Positions 41,413 to 48,947 of a stretch of DNA of 64,000 nt are shown here, piece by piece. Numbering within the stretch: the stretch's first letter is position 1; each line of letters starts with the position of its first letter. A model generated the notes under the pieces. That model saw only the letters and a list, made by a program, of their open reading frames with translations. It was not told the DNA's origin and did not search any database. The DNA comes from Agromyces terreus (GTDB lineage Bacteria > Actinomycetota > Actinomycetes > Actinomycetales > Microbacteriaceae), in NCBI RefSeq assembly GCF_009749465.1, contig NZ_WBIS01000003.1, positions 124,001 to 188,000 on the forward strand. The letters run 5' to 3'. Position numbers and translations under genes: made by a program.

Positions 41413-42371
41413 CCCTTGACGCCTCCTGCACTCAGCCCGTTGACGAAGTGGCGTTGGGTCAGCAGGAAGAGCACGACGACCGGGAGGGAGGCGACGATCG
41501 CGCTCGCCATCATCGGGCCGTACTGCACCGCGCCGCTCGAGGTGAACGAGCTGAGGACGAGCGGGAGCGTCTGCATCGAGGAGCTCGAGGTGGAGACGAG
41601 CGGCCAGAGGAAGTCCTCCCATGCCCCGGTGAACGAGAGGATTGCGATCGTCGCGACGATCGGCTTCGCGAGCGGAAGGTAGAGGTTCCAGAAGATGCGG
41701 AACTCGCTCGCGCCGTCGATGCGGCCGGCATCTGCGATCTCGTCGGGCATGTCGAGGAAGTACTGCCGCGCCAGGTAGATGTTCAGCGGCTGGATGAGCA
41801 GCGGGAGGGCAAGGCCGAGGTGGGTGTTGAGCAGGCCGGTGCCGCCTTGTCCGATGACGTCGTTCCCGCCGACGAGGGGAACGTCCTGCACCAGCAGGAA
41901 GAGCGGAATCAGCTGCACGACGGCGGGCACCATGGCGGTGGCGAGCACGAGGAGGAAGAGCAGCTTGGATCCGCGGAAGTCGATCTTCGCGAAGGCGTAG
42001 CCCGCAGCGACGGCCCCGATGCAGTTCCCTGCGACGGCGAGTACGGCGACGATCAGGCTGTTCACCATGCCGACCGACAGGTTGGAGACGGTCCACACCT
42101 GGACGAAGTTCTCCCAGGTCGGGCTCTCGGGAATCAGCTTCGGGGGATACGAGTAGGTCTCGGTCGGTCCTTTGAAGGCGATCGAGATCATCCACATGAA
42201 CGGAATCATGAGGAGTGCCGTGACCAGGCCGACGATCACCGTTCGGGACCAGCCGGCGGAGAATCCCGAGTGAGAGGGGGCGCGCCGTCGAGCCCCCGGC
42301 TGCTGGTCGGTCGGCTGCGGCGGAGTCGAGCGTTCGGTGCTCGGCGCGAGCGGTGAGAGCGAGGCGGTCAT
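41409..42371 (-). CDS. Sugar ABC transporter permease (MalG/UgpE type)
   Basis: A 320-residue CUT1 permease with six predicted membrane helices. The EAA loop is DMPDEIADAGRIDGASEFRIFWNLYLPLAKP. The Ser/Pro-rich N-terminal 40 residues are cytoplasmic. GAGGAG lies before the ATG. It overlaps the second permease by four bases and the DUF4127 gene by four bases. With the next two genes it forms a carbohydrate importer; the ATPase is not encoded here and is probably a shared MsiK-type protein elsewhere. Confidence 0.9.
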   Translation of the reverse strand: MTASLSPLAPSTERSTPPQPTDQQPGARRRAPSHSGFSAGWSRTVIVGLVTALLMIPFMWMISIAFKGPTETYSYPPKLIPESPTWENFVQVWTVSNLSVGMVNSLIVAVLAVAGNCIGAVAAGYAFAKIDFRGSKLLFLLVLATAMVPAVVQLIPLFLLVQDVPLVGGNDVIGQGGTGLLNTHLGLALPLLIQPLNIYLARQYFLDMPDEIADAGRIDGASEFRIFWNLYLPLAKPIVATIAILSFTGAWEDFLWPLVSTSSSSMQTLPLVLSSFTSSGAVQYGPMMASAIVASLPVVVLFLLTQRHFVNGLSAGGVKG

Positions 42372-43300
42372 GCGTGGACTCCTCGACGGGAGAGGACTCT
42401 GGTGCTGAACAGGCTGAGGGCGAAGATCAGGGCGAAGAGGATGAATGCCATCGAACTGGCCTCTCCGAGGCGGAAGTACTCGAACGCCTCTTTGTAGATG
42501 AGCATGTTGACCACCGTCGTCGAGCCGAGAGGTCCACCTGAGGTCAGCACGTAGATCTCGGAGAACGATTGGGCGAGGTAGATGAGGTCGACGGTGACCA
42601 CGTAGGTCGTGATCGGCACCAGGAGAGGCAACGTGATGTGTCGGAAGGACGCCCAGCGCCCGCAGCCGTCGATCGAGGCTGCCTCGTAGAGGTCGCGCGG
42701 CATGGCCTGGAGCCCGGCGAGGAAGATGATCATGCTCCCGCCGAGAGCCTTCCAGGCCCGCATCACGATGAGCGACACGAGCGCCGTGTTCTCGTCGGTG
42801 AGGAAAGAGATGGGCGCGAGCCCGATGACGTCGAGGACGTAGTTCAGCAGGCCGTCGCGCGAGTAGATCCACAACCAAATGGTGCTCACGGCCACGAGCG
42901 ACACGACACGCGGCAGGTAGAGCAGCGTGCGGAAGAGCTTCACGCCGCGAAAGGTGCCGTTGACCAGCATCGCGAGGGCAAGCGAACCCGGCACCGCGAT
43001 CGCGAGGGTGCCGAGCGCATACGTCAGCGTGATGCCGATCGAGGACCAGAACGCGGGCATCCCGAGCACTCGGATGTACCCGTCGAGGCCGTGGAACGTC
43101 GGGGCCGCGCGTTCGACCGGGTTGTAGTCGGTCAGGCTCAGGTAGAAGCCGTAGAAGATCGGGACGACTGTGACGGCGAAGAGCACGATCAGTGCGGGGG
43201 CCAGCAGGATGCCGGCAGCACGGGCCTTCGTGCGCGCCGAGCCGCTCTTGCGGCCGGGCGTCAGGCGCCCGCCCTTGCGCGCATCGATCATGGTCGTCAT
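42368..43300 (-). CDS. Sugar ABC transporter permease (MalF/UgpA type)
   Basis: A 310-residue CUT1 permease with six predicted membrane helices. The EAA loop is AMPRDLYEAASIDGCGRWASFRHITLPLLVP. The ATG at 43300 is chosen because GGAGGA lies just upstream; an in-frame ATG at 43324 would add eight residues but has no good site. It pairs with the MalG-type permease and the binding lipoprotein. Confidence 0.9.
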   Translation of the reverse strand: MTTMIDARKGGRLTPGRKSGSARTKARAAGILLAPALIVLFAVTVVPIFYGFYLSLTDYNPVERAAPTFHGLDGYIRVLGMPAFWSSIGITLTYALGTLAIAVPGSLALAMLVNGTFRGVKLFRTLLYLPRVVSLVAVSTIWLWIYSRDGLLNYVLDVIGLAPISFLTDENTALVSLIVMRAWKALGGSMIIFLAGLQAMPRDLYEAASIDGCGRWASFRHITLPLLVPITTYVVTVDLIYLAQSFSEIYVLTSGGPLGSTTVVNMLIYKEAFEYFRLGEASSMAFILFALIFALSLFSTRVLSRRGVHA

Positions 43301-43332
43301 GCGGTCCTCCGCCGTCACAGTCATTGCCGGGC

Positions 43333-44622
43333 CTACTCGCTGAGGAGTTCCTGGCCGGCCTTCGCCGAACCGGTGAGCGCCTCCTCGGGCGAGACGGCAC
43401 CGTGCAGCGCCTTCTCGAGCTCGACCGAGAGGAGGTCGCGCAGCTGCGTCCAGGCCGGGACGTTCGGGTTGCCCTGGAAGTAGGGCAGCGCGTCGGCGAA
43501 CGGCTTGATGTAGGGAACGGCTGCAAGGTCCGCGTCATCCGCGAGCGATGCGCGTGCAGGGATGCCGCCGACGACCTGGACGTACTCCTTGGCCTTCTCG
43601 GCGGACGTGAGGAACTCGATGAACTCCCACGCGGCATCCGGCGCCTTCGAGTCGGCGCTGATGAAGAGACCGTTGCCTGCGCCGCCGAACGAGGCCTGCT
43701 TCTCCTCCTCGAGCGGTGGGGCGACCGCGATCTTCTCGGCGATCTCGGGAGCCTGCTCGTAGATCGTCTTCAGCGTGGCGTCATCGACGAATGCCATCGC
43801 GGCACGGCCGGTTGCGAGCGGATGCTGGGCGCCGCTGCCCGCGATGGGCTCGTTGAGTCCGGTCGCGACGGCGTCGTCGCCGTTGTAGAGGCCGACCAGG
43901 AAGTCGAGCGCCTCGATCGCCTCGGGCGAGTCCCACGTGACTTCGGTTCCGTCCTCGCTGAGGAAGTCGCCGTCGTTCTGGAACAGGGCGGAACCGAACG
44001 CCTGCGACATGCTCGTCGGGTTGTCCGCCGTGATGATGACGCCCGAGCGCGTGATCTGGTCGCCTTCGCGCACGGTGAGCTTGTCGGCGGCGGCCTGCAG
44101 GTCGGCCCAGTCGGTCGGCGCTTCGTCGATGCCGGCTTCTTCGAGCAGATCGGTGCGGTACGCGAGCAGCTGGCCGAATCCGCGCAGGGGAACGATGTAC
44201 TGGCTCCCGTCGACCTTGCCGTGGTCGAGCAGCACCATGTCGTCGACGTCGGCGGGGTCGAGCGTCGCCACGTAGTCGTCGAGATTCAGCACGCGGCCGG
44301 CGTCGGCGAAGCCGGCGGCCGCGGCGTTGCCGTGGCCGAAGACGTCGGGAGCGGTGCCACCGGCGAATGCGGTGGACAGGCGCGTGGACAGGTCGCCCCA
44401 GTCGACGAACTCGACGTCGACGGTGACGCCCTCGTTCGCCTCCTCGAACTCGGGGACGACCGTCGTGTTGACCCATTCGATCTCGCTGGCCAGGTTGCCG
44501 GGGAACCAGACGGTGAGGTGCGTCGACTCCTGATCGGTGGAGGTCGCGGCGGGCGTGCTGCACGCGCTGAGCGTGAGTGCGGTTGCGACGGCCAGTCCGG
44601 CCGCAGCGAGTCGTTTGGTCAT
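43333..44622 (-). CDS. Sugar ABC transporter substrate-binding lipoprotein
   Basis: A 429-residue extracellular solute-binding protein family 1 member. The signal peptide ends in the lipobox LSAC at about residues 18-21. HLTVWFPGNLASEIEWVNTTVVPEFEEANEGVTVDVEFVDWGDL is the family opening; the middle and end have GTAPDVFGHG and NGLFISADSKAPDAAWEFIEFLTS. GAGGAGAA precedes the ATG. It is the first gene of the operon that runs to 36592 and lies downstream of the 18-bp palindrome. Confidence 0.92.
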   Translation of the reverse strand: MTKRLAAAGLAVATALTLSACSTPAATSTDQESTHLTVWFPGNLASEIEWVNTTVVPEFEEANEGVTVDVEFVDWGDLSTRLSTAFAGGTAPDVFGHGNAAAAGFADAGRVLNLDDYVATLDPADVDDMVLLDHGKVDGSQYIVPLRGFGQLLAYRTDLLEEAGIDEAPTDWADLQAAADKLTVREGDQITRSGVIITADNPTSMSQAFGSALFQNDGDFLSEDGTEVTWDSPEAIEALDFLVGLYNGDDAVATGLNEPIAGSGAQHPLATGRAAMAFVDDATLKTIYEQAPEIAEKIAVAPPLEEEKQASFGGAGNGLFISADSKAPDAAWEFIEFLTSAEKAKEYVQVVGGIPARASLADDADLAAVPYIKPFADALPYFQGNPNVPAWTQLRDLLSVELEKALHGAVSPEEALTGSAKAGQELLSE

Positions 44623-45108
44623 GGGTTCTCCTCTTTGAGCGGGGTGGTGGGCGACGGGTTCCGCCTCCGATGGTCTGTTGCTTAGAAGGGACAGTAGGTG
44701 CAAATACGCATTTGCGCAAATGCGCATTTTCGGCGGTTGTTCGGCGCTCGATTTCTGGGGAGGCGCACCTGTTCGCGTTGCTCCACCGAAGTGCACGCGC
44801 GGCTGCGGTCACCGTCTCTCGACCTGGCGCGGATCCGCCAACGCGCTCCGAGTTGGAGGCCGCGGTCGGCGTGCATGCCTGAACCGCTGTCGATTCTGCG
44901 GCTCAGCGGTCGGTCCGCAGGTCCTTCCATCCGAACCCGCCCGGCTCCGGCAAGCTCTCGCAGATCTGCTCGGCCGTGGTCCGTGACGTACCCTCAGGGA
45001 AGGACGCCGGTACGACGGACGGCGGTTCACCCGTGGTCTACACCTGCCATGACGGATGCCGGTGAGCGAGCTCGAGCCGACACCGGCAGCCGCACAACTG
45101 GAGCCCAC
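44623..45108. other. Intergenic region between divergent genes
   Basis: This 486-base gap separates the sugar-binding-protein start (minus strand) from the alanine-dehydrogenase-like start (plus strand). The half near 44623-44730 holds the promoter region and palindromic operator of the sugar operon and is relatively AT-rich. The rest, 44730-45108, shows no convincing gene, RNA or repeat. Confidence 0.6.
44707..44724. promoter_or_regulatory. 18-bp palindromic LacI-type operator
   Basis: CGCATTTGCGCAAATGCG is a perfect palindrome with a central CG, the form bound by LacI-family repressors. Extra half-sites GCAAAT and GCATTT flank it. It lies 85 bases upstream of the binding-protein start, where repression of the operon that includes the LacI gene would be expected. 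Confidence 0.65.
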
Positions 45109-46059
45109 ATGAACACGCCGACACCCGCTCTCCTCACACTCGGGGTGCTGGTCACCTCGCGCAAGACCGACGAGCGGCGACTGCCGATCCATCCCTCCCA
45201 CCTCGAACGGATCCCCGCCGACCTGCGCGCGAACATGATCCTCGAGCACGGCTACGGCGAGCGTTTCGGCTTCTCCGACGAACAGCTCGCTCCGTTGGTG
45301 GGCGCGATGGCCAGCCGCGAGGCCATCATCGCCGAGGCCGACGTCATCGCCCTGCCGAAGCCGCTCGCATCCGACCTCGCCGAATTCCGCGACGGACAGG
45401 TGCTATGGGGCTGGCCGCACTGCGTCCAGGACCGGGACATGACCCAGTACGCCATCGACAAGGGCCTCACGCTCATCGCGTGGGAGGCCATGAACCACTG
45501 GAAGGCCGACGGCGGGTTCGGGCTGCACGTGTTCCACAAGAACAACGAGATCGCAGGGTACTGCTCCGTGCTGCACGCCCTGCAACTGTGCGGCTCGACG
45601 GGCGACTACGGGCGGCGGCTGAACGCGGTGGTGATCGGGTTCGGCGCGACCGCGCGCGGCGCCGTCACGGTGTTGAACGCGCACGGCGTCCACGACGTGC
45701 GCGTGCTGACCAACCGTGACACGGCTGCCGTCGGCTCCCCGATCCCGTCGGTCGACATCATCCAGTTCGAACACGACCCGGAGGCGCCGTTCGCGAGCAC
45801 CGTGAACACGGAGGACGGCCCGGTCGCACTCGCCCCGTTCCTCGCCGCGCACGACATCGTCGTCAACTGCACCCTGCAGGATCCGAACGCACCGCTCACC
45901 TACCTGCGCACCGAGGACCTCGGGGCCTTCCGCCCTGGCAGCCTCATCGTCGACGTCTCGATCGACGAGGGCATGGGATTCGAGTGGGCGCGGCCCACCT
46001 CGTTCGCGGATCGAGCCGCCATACCGACTCGGGTACGCGGATCCCCAGTCGGGCCGTGA
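45109..46059 (+). CDS. Truncated alanine-dehydrogenase/carboxyethylornithine-synthase-like protein
   Basis: A 316-codon frame similar to N5-(carboxyethyl)ornithine synthase and alanine dehydrogenase. LGVLVTSRKTDERRLPIHPSHLERI is the family N terminus; AVVIGFGATARGAVTVLNAHG is the NAD-binding motif. Similarity holds through GMGFEWARPTSFAD, at about base 46012, then changes to an unrelated tail of about 15 residues. Intact family members are longer, so the C-terminal part, about 60 residues, has been lost. The break marks the left edge of the low-GC insertion. The gene may be inactive. GGAG lies before the ATG. Confidence 0.7.
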   Translation: MNTPTPALLTLGVLVTSRKTDERRLPIHPSHLERIPADLRANMILEHGYGERFGFSDEQLAPLVGAMASREAIIAEADVIALPKPLASDLAEFRDGQVLWGWPHCVQDRDMTQYAIDKGLTLIAWEAMNHWKADGGFGLHVFHKNNEIAGYCSVLHALQLCGSTGDYGRRLNAVVIGFGATARGAVTVLNAHGVHDVRVLTNRDTAAVGSPIPSVDIIQFEHDPEAPFASTVNTEDGPVALAPFLAAHDIVVNCTLQDPNAPLTYLRTEDLGAFRPGSLIVDVSIDEGMGFEWARPTSFADRAAIPTRVRGSPVGP

Positions 46060-46069
46060 CTGCAGGAAG

Positions 46070-46145
46070 CTCGCATGATGACCTTGCGCACCCCGGCGCG
46101 CTTGGCAGCTTCGATCACGTTCGCGGTGCCCTCGATGTGCCAGCG
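46070..46145 (-). pseudogene. NAD-dependent epimerase/dehydratase remnant
   Basis: Read on the minus strand, this short stretch encodes HIEGTANVIEAAKRAGVRKV, a characteristic internal piece of extended SDR epimerases. Neither the Rossmann start nor the YxxxK site is present on either side. It is a gene fragment stranded between the truncated dehydrogenase and the insertion. Confidence 0.5.
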
Positions 46146-46182
46146 GCCAGTAGGACAACGAACTGGTCATGCGACCGCTACG

Positions 46183-46211
46183 TTGTGGCGTCAACTCGGC
46201 TCAAACAATGT
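46183..46211 (+). promoter_or_regulatory. Candidate promoter of the three-gene insertion
   Basis: TTGTGG (46183-46188) and CAATGT (46206-46211) are 17 bases apart, about 60 bases before the ATPase start. This is the best sigma-70-like pair in the gap. Confidence 0.4.
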
Positions 46212-46270
46212 GCCGCTACTCTCGAAGTGCTGCTTTTTCATAGCCCTATCGCTCGTCGGAAGGCAACTGC

Positions 46271-48100
46271 ATGTGGATTTCGAGGGTTCGGGTCACGGGT
46301 GGATTCCTTCGTGGGCTCGATCTTCAGTTTGGTCGGGGACTGAACGTCATCATCGGCGCTCGTGGTGCGGGTAAGACGACGCTTCTCGAATTGGTTCGTC
46401 ATGCGCTTGGCGCTGAGCACGCTGACCAGAGCAACGCGAAGCAGCGGCAGCAGTTCTTGGACGCGGTGCTTGGTGCGGGCGAGATTGAGATCGACCTGCA
46501 CACGGCTGAGGGCGGACGTCGACTAGTAGTCGATGCGCGAGGCGGGGGCCGGCACGCGGAGTTTGCAAATTCGGCCCTCGTTCTGGGACAAAGTGAGCTC
46601 GAAGAAATTGCCTCTGATCCCCTCAGTCGCCTTCGGCTGCTTGATCTCCGGATTGGCTCTGAGGCGCAGCCATCGGAGATGCCGGATCCCGGCGCGCTTT
46701 CTGGTGAATTGTTCCGGTTGCGAGAGGAGATGGCTGACCTGCAAGACGTCATTGCTCATCGAGACCGCTTCCGCGCCGAACGCGACTTGCTGAGTTCCCA
46801 AGAAGAGATGATCCTGGGTGGAGGCTCGGTTGAACTCGCATCGAAGAGGGAAGAATTGCGTTCCGCCGAGGAGCGCATCACGAGGACTGGGCGCGAGCTC
46901 GATGGCTTCTCTTCATTAATTTCCGGCGCAAATGATGCCCTCGACCGTCAAACGGCTCAAGGCTCGCGCCTCGCGGATCTCTTGGCACAGGCGCAGTCCC
47001 TTCCGCTATCGGAGCGGTCGCGAACTGGGCTTCAGCGCGCTCGTGATCTTTCCACCGCAACTCTTGATGCGATTGCACGGTTGCGTGATTCAATCGCGCT
47101 CGATGTTGAGGAGACGCGGGCGCTGAACGTTCGAGAGCGCGAAATCGCTGCGCCCTTGCGAGGGTTCCTGGAGGAGGCTGAGTCGGGACTCGGCCAGCTC
47201 ACCGCACAAGCGCGAGTAATCGAAACTGAACTGGAGGCCATTTCATCCAAGGAGCAGCGTCTTCGCTATCTTGAGGGGCGATATGCCGAACTCTTGGCAG
47301 CACGTAACGAGGTTTTTCAGGCAATCGAGGCGGCAGAGGAATCAAAGTTCGTCGCACGCTCCTCGGTGGCCAAGGCGATTACGGGCGCTATCGCCAACAA
47401 CGTAGTTGTCGTGGTAGATCACTTCGCCGATTCCGGGGAACTCAGATCGTTCTTGAGCATTGCGCTCCGTGGGAGTAACACGCGATCCAGTCTTTCGGAC
47501 GCGATCGCAGAGCGCGTTCTTCCCCGACACTTGCTGGAACTTGTCGAGGCACAGGATGCTGCGCAATTGTCGGCTGTGGCCGGCGTTGGCATCGACCGGG
47601 CGGCGAAAGTCCTTGATCATCTCCACACTCGGAACGGTGTGGAGGCGCTCGCACGGGTGCAGTCGAAAGACAGCGTGGACTTTCGGTTGAGAGATGGTGC
47701 CGTTGACAAGGGAGTCGAGTCGCTCTCGACTGGACAGAAATGCGCCGTTACGTTGCCTATCTTGCTGTCGGAACGCTCCCGTGCGCTCGTTCTTGACCAG
47801 CCGGAGGATCATCTCGACAACGCATTCCTAGTCAGCAATGTAGTCCGGGGCCTAATTGATCGGTCGCGGGATGGGGCTCAGACGATTGTCGCTACGCATA
47901 ACGCCAATATTCCGGTTCTTGGATCTGCGCCGCACGTGGTCGTCCTGTCTAGCAACGGGCTGAACGGTAGCGCCCTGGCCTCGGCTCCGTTCGATGACCC
48001 AGAGATTGTGGATGCCATCACAAGCCTGATGGAAGGTGGGCGCGAAGCGTTCGCGAGAAGGTCCGATTTCTACCAACGTCACGGTGGTCTTTATGGATGA
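46271..48100 (+). CDS. SMC/Rad50-like ABC ATPase with coiled coil
   Basis: A 609-residue ATPase. Walker A GARGAGKTT is at residues 29-37 and the Q-loop lies in ALVLGQSELEE near 105. A long coiled-coil region follows (about 145-395) with heptad-like charge patterns. The C-terminal lobe has the ABC signature LSTGQK (about 483-488), Walker B ALVLDQPEDHLDN (about 506-518) and the switch histidine in VATHNANI (about 541). The end EGGREAFARRSDFYQRHG is typical of SMC-like ATPases found in TrlF-like and defence proteins. Such proteins sense or process DNA ends or nucleic-acid structures. GGAAGG precedes the ATG. GC content is clearly lower than in flanking genes. It overlaps the histidine-kinase gene by eight bases. 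Confidence 0.85.
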   Translation: MWISRVRVTGGFLRGLDLQFGRGLNVIIGARGAGKTTLLELVRHALGAEHADQSNAKQRQQFLDAVLGAGEIEIDLHTAEGGRRLVVDARGGGRHAEFANSALVLGQSELEEIASDPLSRLRLLDLRIGSEAQPSEMPDPGALSGELFRLREEMADLQDVIAHRDRFRAERDLLSSQEEMILGGGSVELASKREELRSAEERITRTGRELDGFSSLISGANDALDRQTAQGSRLADLLAQAQSLPLSERSRTGLQRARDLSTATLDAIARLRDSIALDVEETRALNVREREIAAPLRGFLEEAESGLGQLTAQARVIETELEAISSKEQRLRYLEGRYAELLAARNEVFQAIEAAEESKFVARSSVAKAITGAIANNVVVVVDHFADSGELRSFLSIALRGSNTRSSLSDAIAERVLPRHLLELVEAQDAAQLSAVAGVGIDRAAKVLDHLHTRNGVEALARVQSKDSVDFRLRDGAVDKGVESLSTGQKCAVTLPILLSERSRALVLDQPEDHLDNAFLVSNVVRGLIDRSRDGAQTIVATHNANIPVLGSAPHVVVLSSNGLNGSALASAPFDDPEIVDAITSLMEGGREAFARRSDFYQRHGGLYG

Positions 48101-48947
48101 AGGCTCGCTTGAAGAGGAACTGAAATCGGCGCTGCCGATCGAACGGTCACGAGCCGCGGCTTCCTTGATGCAGGATCCGCACGCCGTTTCGACCAAGTCG
48201 CTGGTACGCGCTGTTCAGATGGAGACCGTGCCCGGTATACGGCGAGTACTAAATGAAGTGCTCCGACTACGACAGAACACCCCTGAGGTCCTCCGCGTGG
48301 AGACTTCGATCACCGACCTTAGGCCCGTCCGTGAACAGCCGGCGGGGGCACTTGATATTGCCTCGCTAATCCGGCACGAGCTATCGCCAGCGGTTGGCTG
48401 GGTTCGGTTGGCCGCGGACGGCGAGATAGAGGATTTCGATTCCAGCGCCACGAACGAGGCGATCCAGAAGCTACAACGACGGGTGAACGGGCTCGTTACG
48501 CTCGCGAAAGAACGCGGACCAGCAAATAATGATGAGATCGGCATTCGGGAAGCTCTCGCTCAAAATTGGCCACATCCCAGTGCTGATCTCCAGATTGAAG
48601 GTCCCCCTGATGGGGTAGAGATCGCGCTTGACTACGATCTCTTCTCGTTGCTCCTTTTCAACGTTTTCCAGAACGCTATCGACGCGTCGATGGGAGCCGT
48701 GGGAGCCGCAACTGTAAGCGTGGTTTTTGGTAAGACACACGAAAGCTACTGGATCAGATTCAGTAACCCATTCGATGGAAACGCGTTCTCGCTGGGCGAT
48801 GTTATCGCAACCGGTAGATCTACGAAGCGATCCAGCCGTGGCCAAGGCCTCGCGCTGATCAATTCGATCGCAGACCAGCTAGACCTACGTATCGATCTCA
48901 AAGGGCAAAGTGGGACTGCTGTGTTCACTCTTATTGGGAAGTTGTAA
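48093..48947 (+). CDS. Soluble histidine-kinase-like HATPase protein with helical N-terminal repeats
   Basis: A 284-residue cytoplasmic protein without membrane segments. Residues 1-75 are helical and HEAT-like (EEELKSALPIERSRAAASLM, KSLVRAVQMETVPGIRRVLNEVL). An H-box-like LIRHELSPAVGWVRLAA carries H95. The HATPase domain has the N-box LLFNVFQNAIDAS (about 187-199), the G1 region FSNPFDGN and the G2 box SSRGQGLALINSIA (about 246). It is likely a sensor kinase that hands phosphate to the receiver encoded next. The ATG at 48093 overlaps the ATPase stop by eight bases and its stop overlaps the next start by one. Confidence 0.83.
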   Translation: MDEGSLEEELKSALPIERSRAAASLMQDPHAVSTKSLVRAVQMETVPGIRRVLNEVLRLRQNTPEVLRVETSITDLRPVREQPAGALDIASLIRHELSPAVGWVRLAADGEIEDFDSSATNEAIQKLQRRVNGLVTLAKERGPANNDEIGIREALAQNWPHPSADLQIEGPPDGVEIALDYDLFSLLLFNVFQNAIDASMGAVGAATVSVVFGKTHESYWIRFSNPFDGNAFSLGDVIATGRSTKRSSRGQGLALINSIADQLDLRIDLKGQSGTAVFTLIGKL

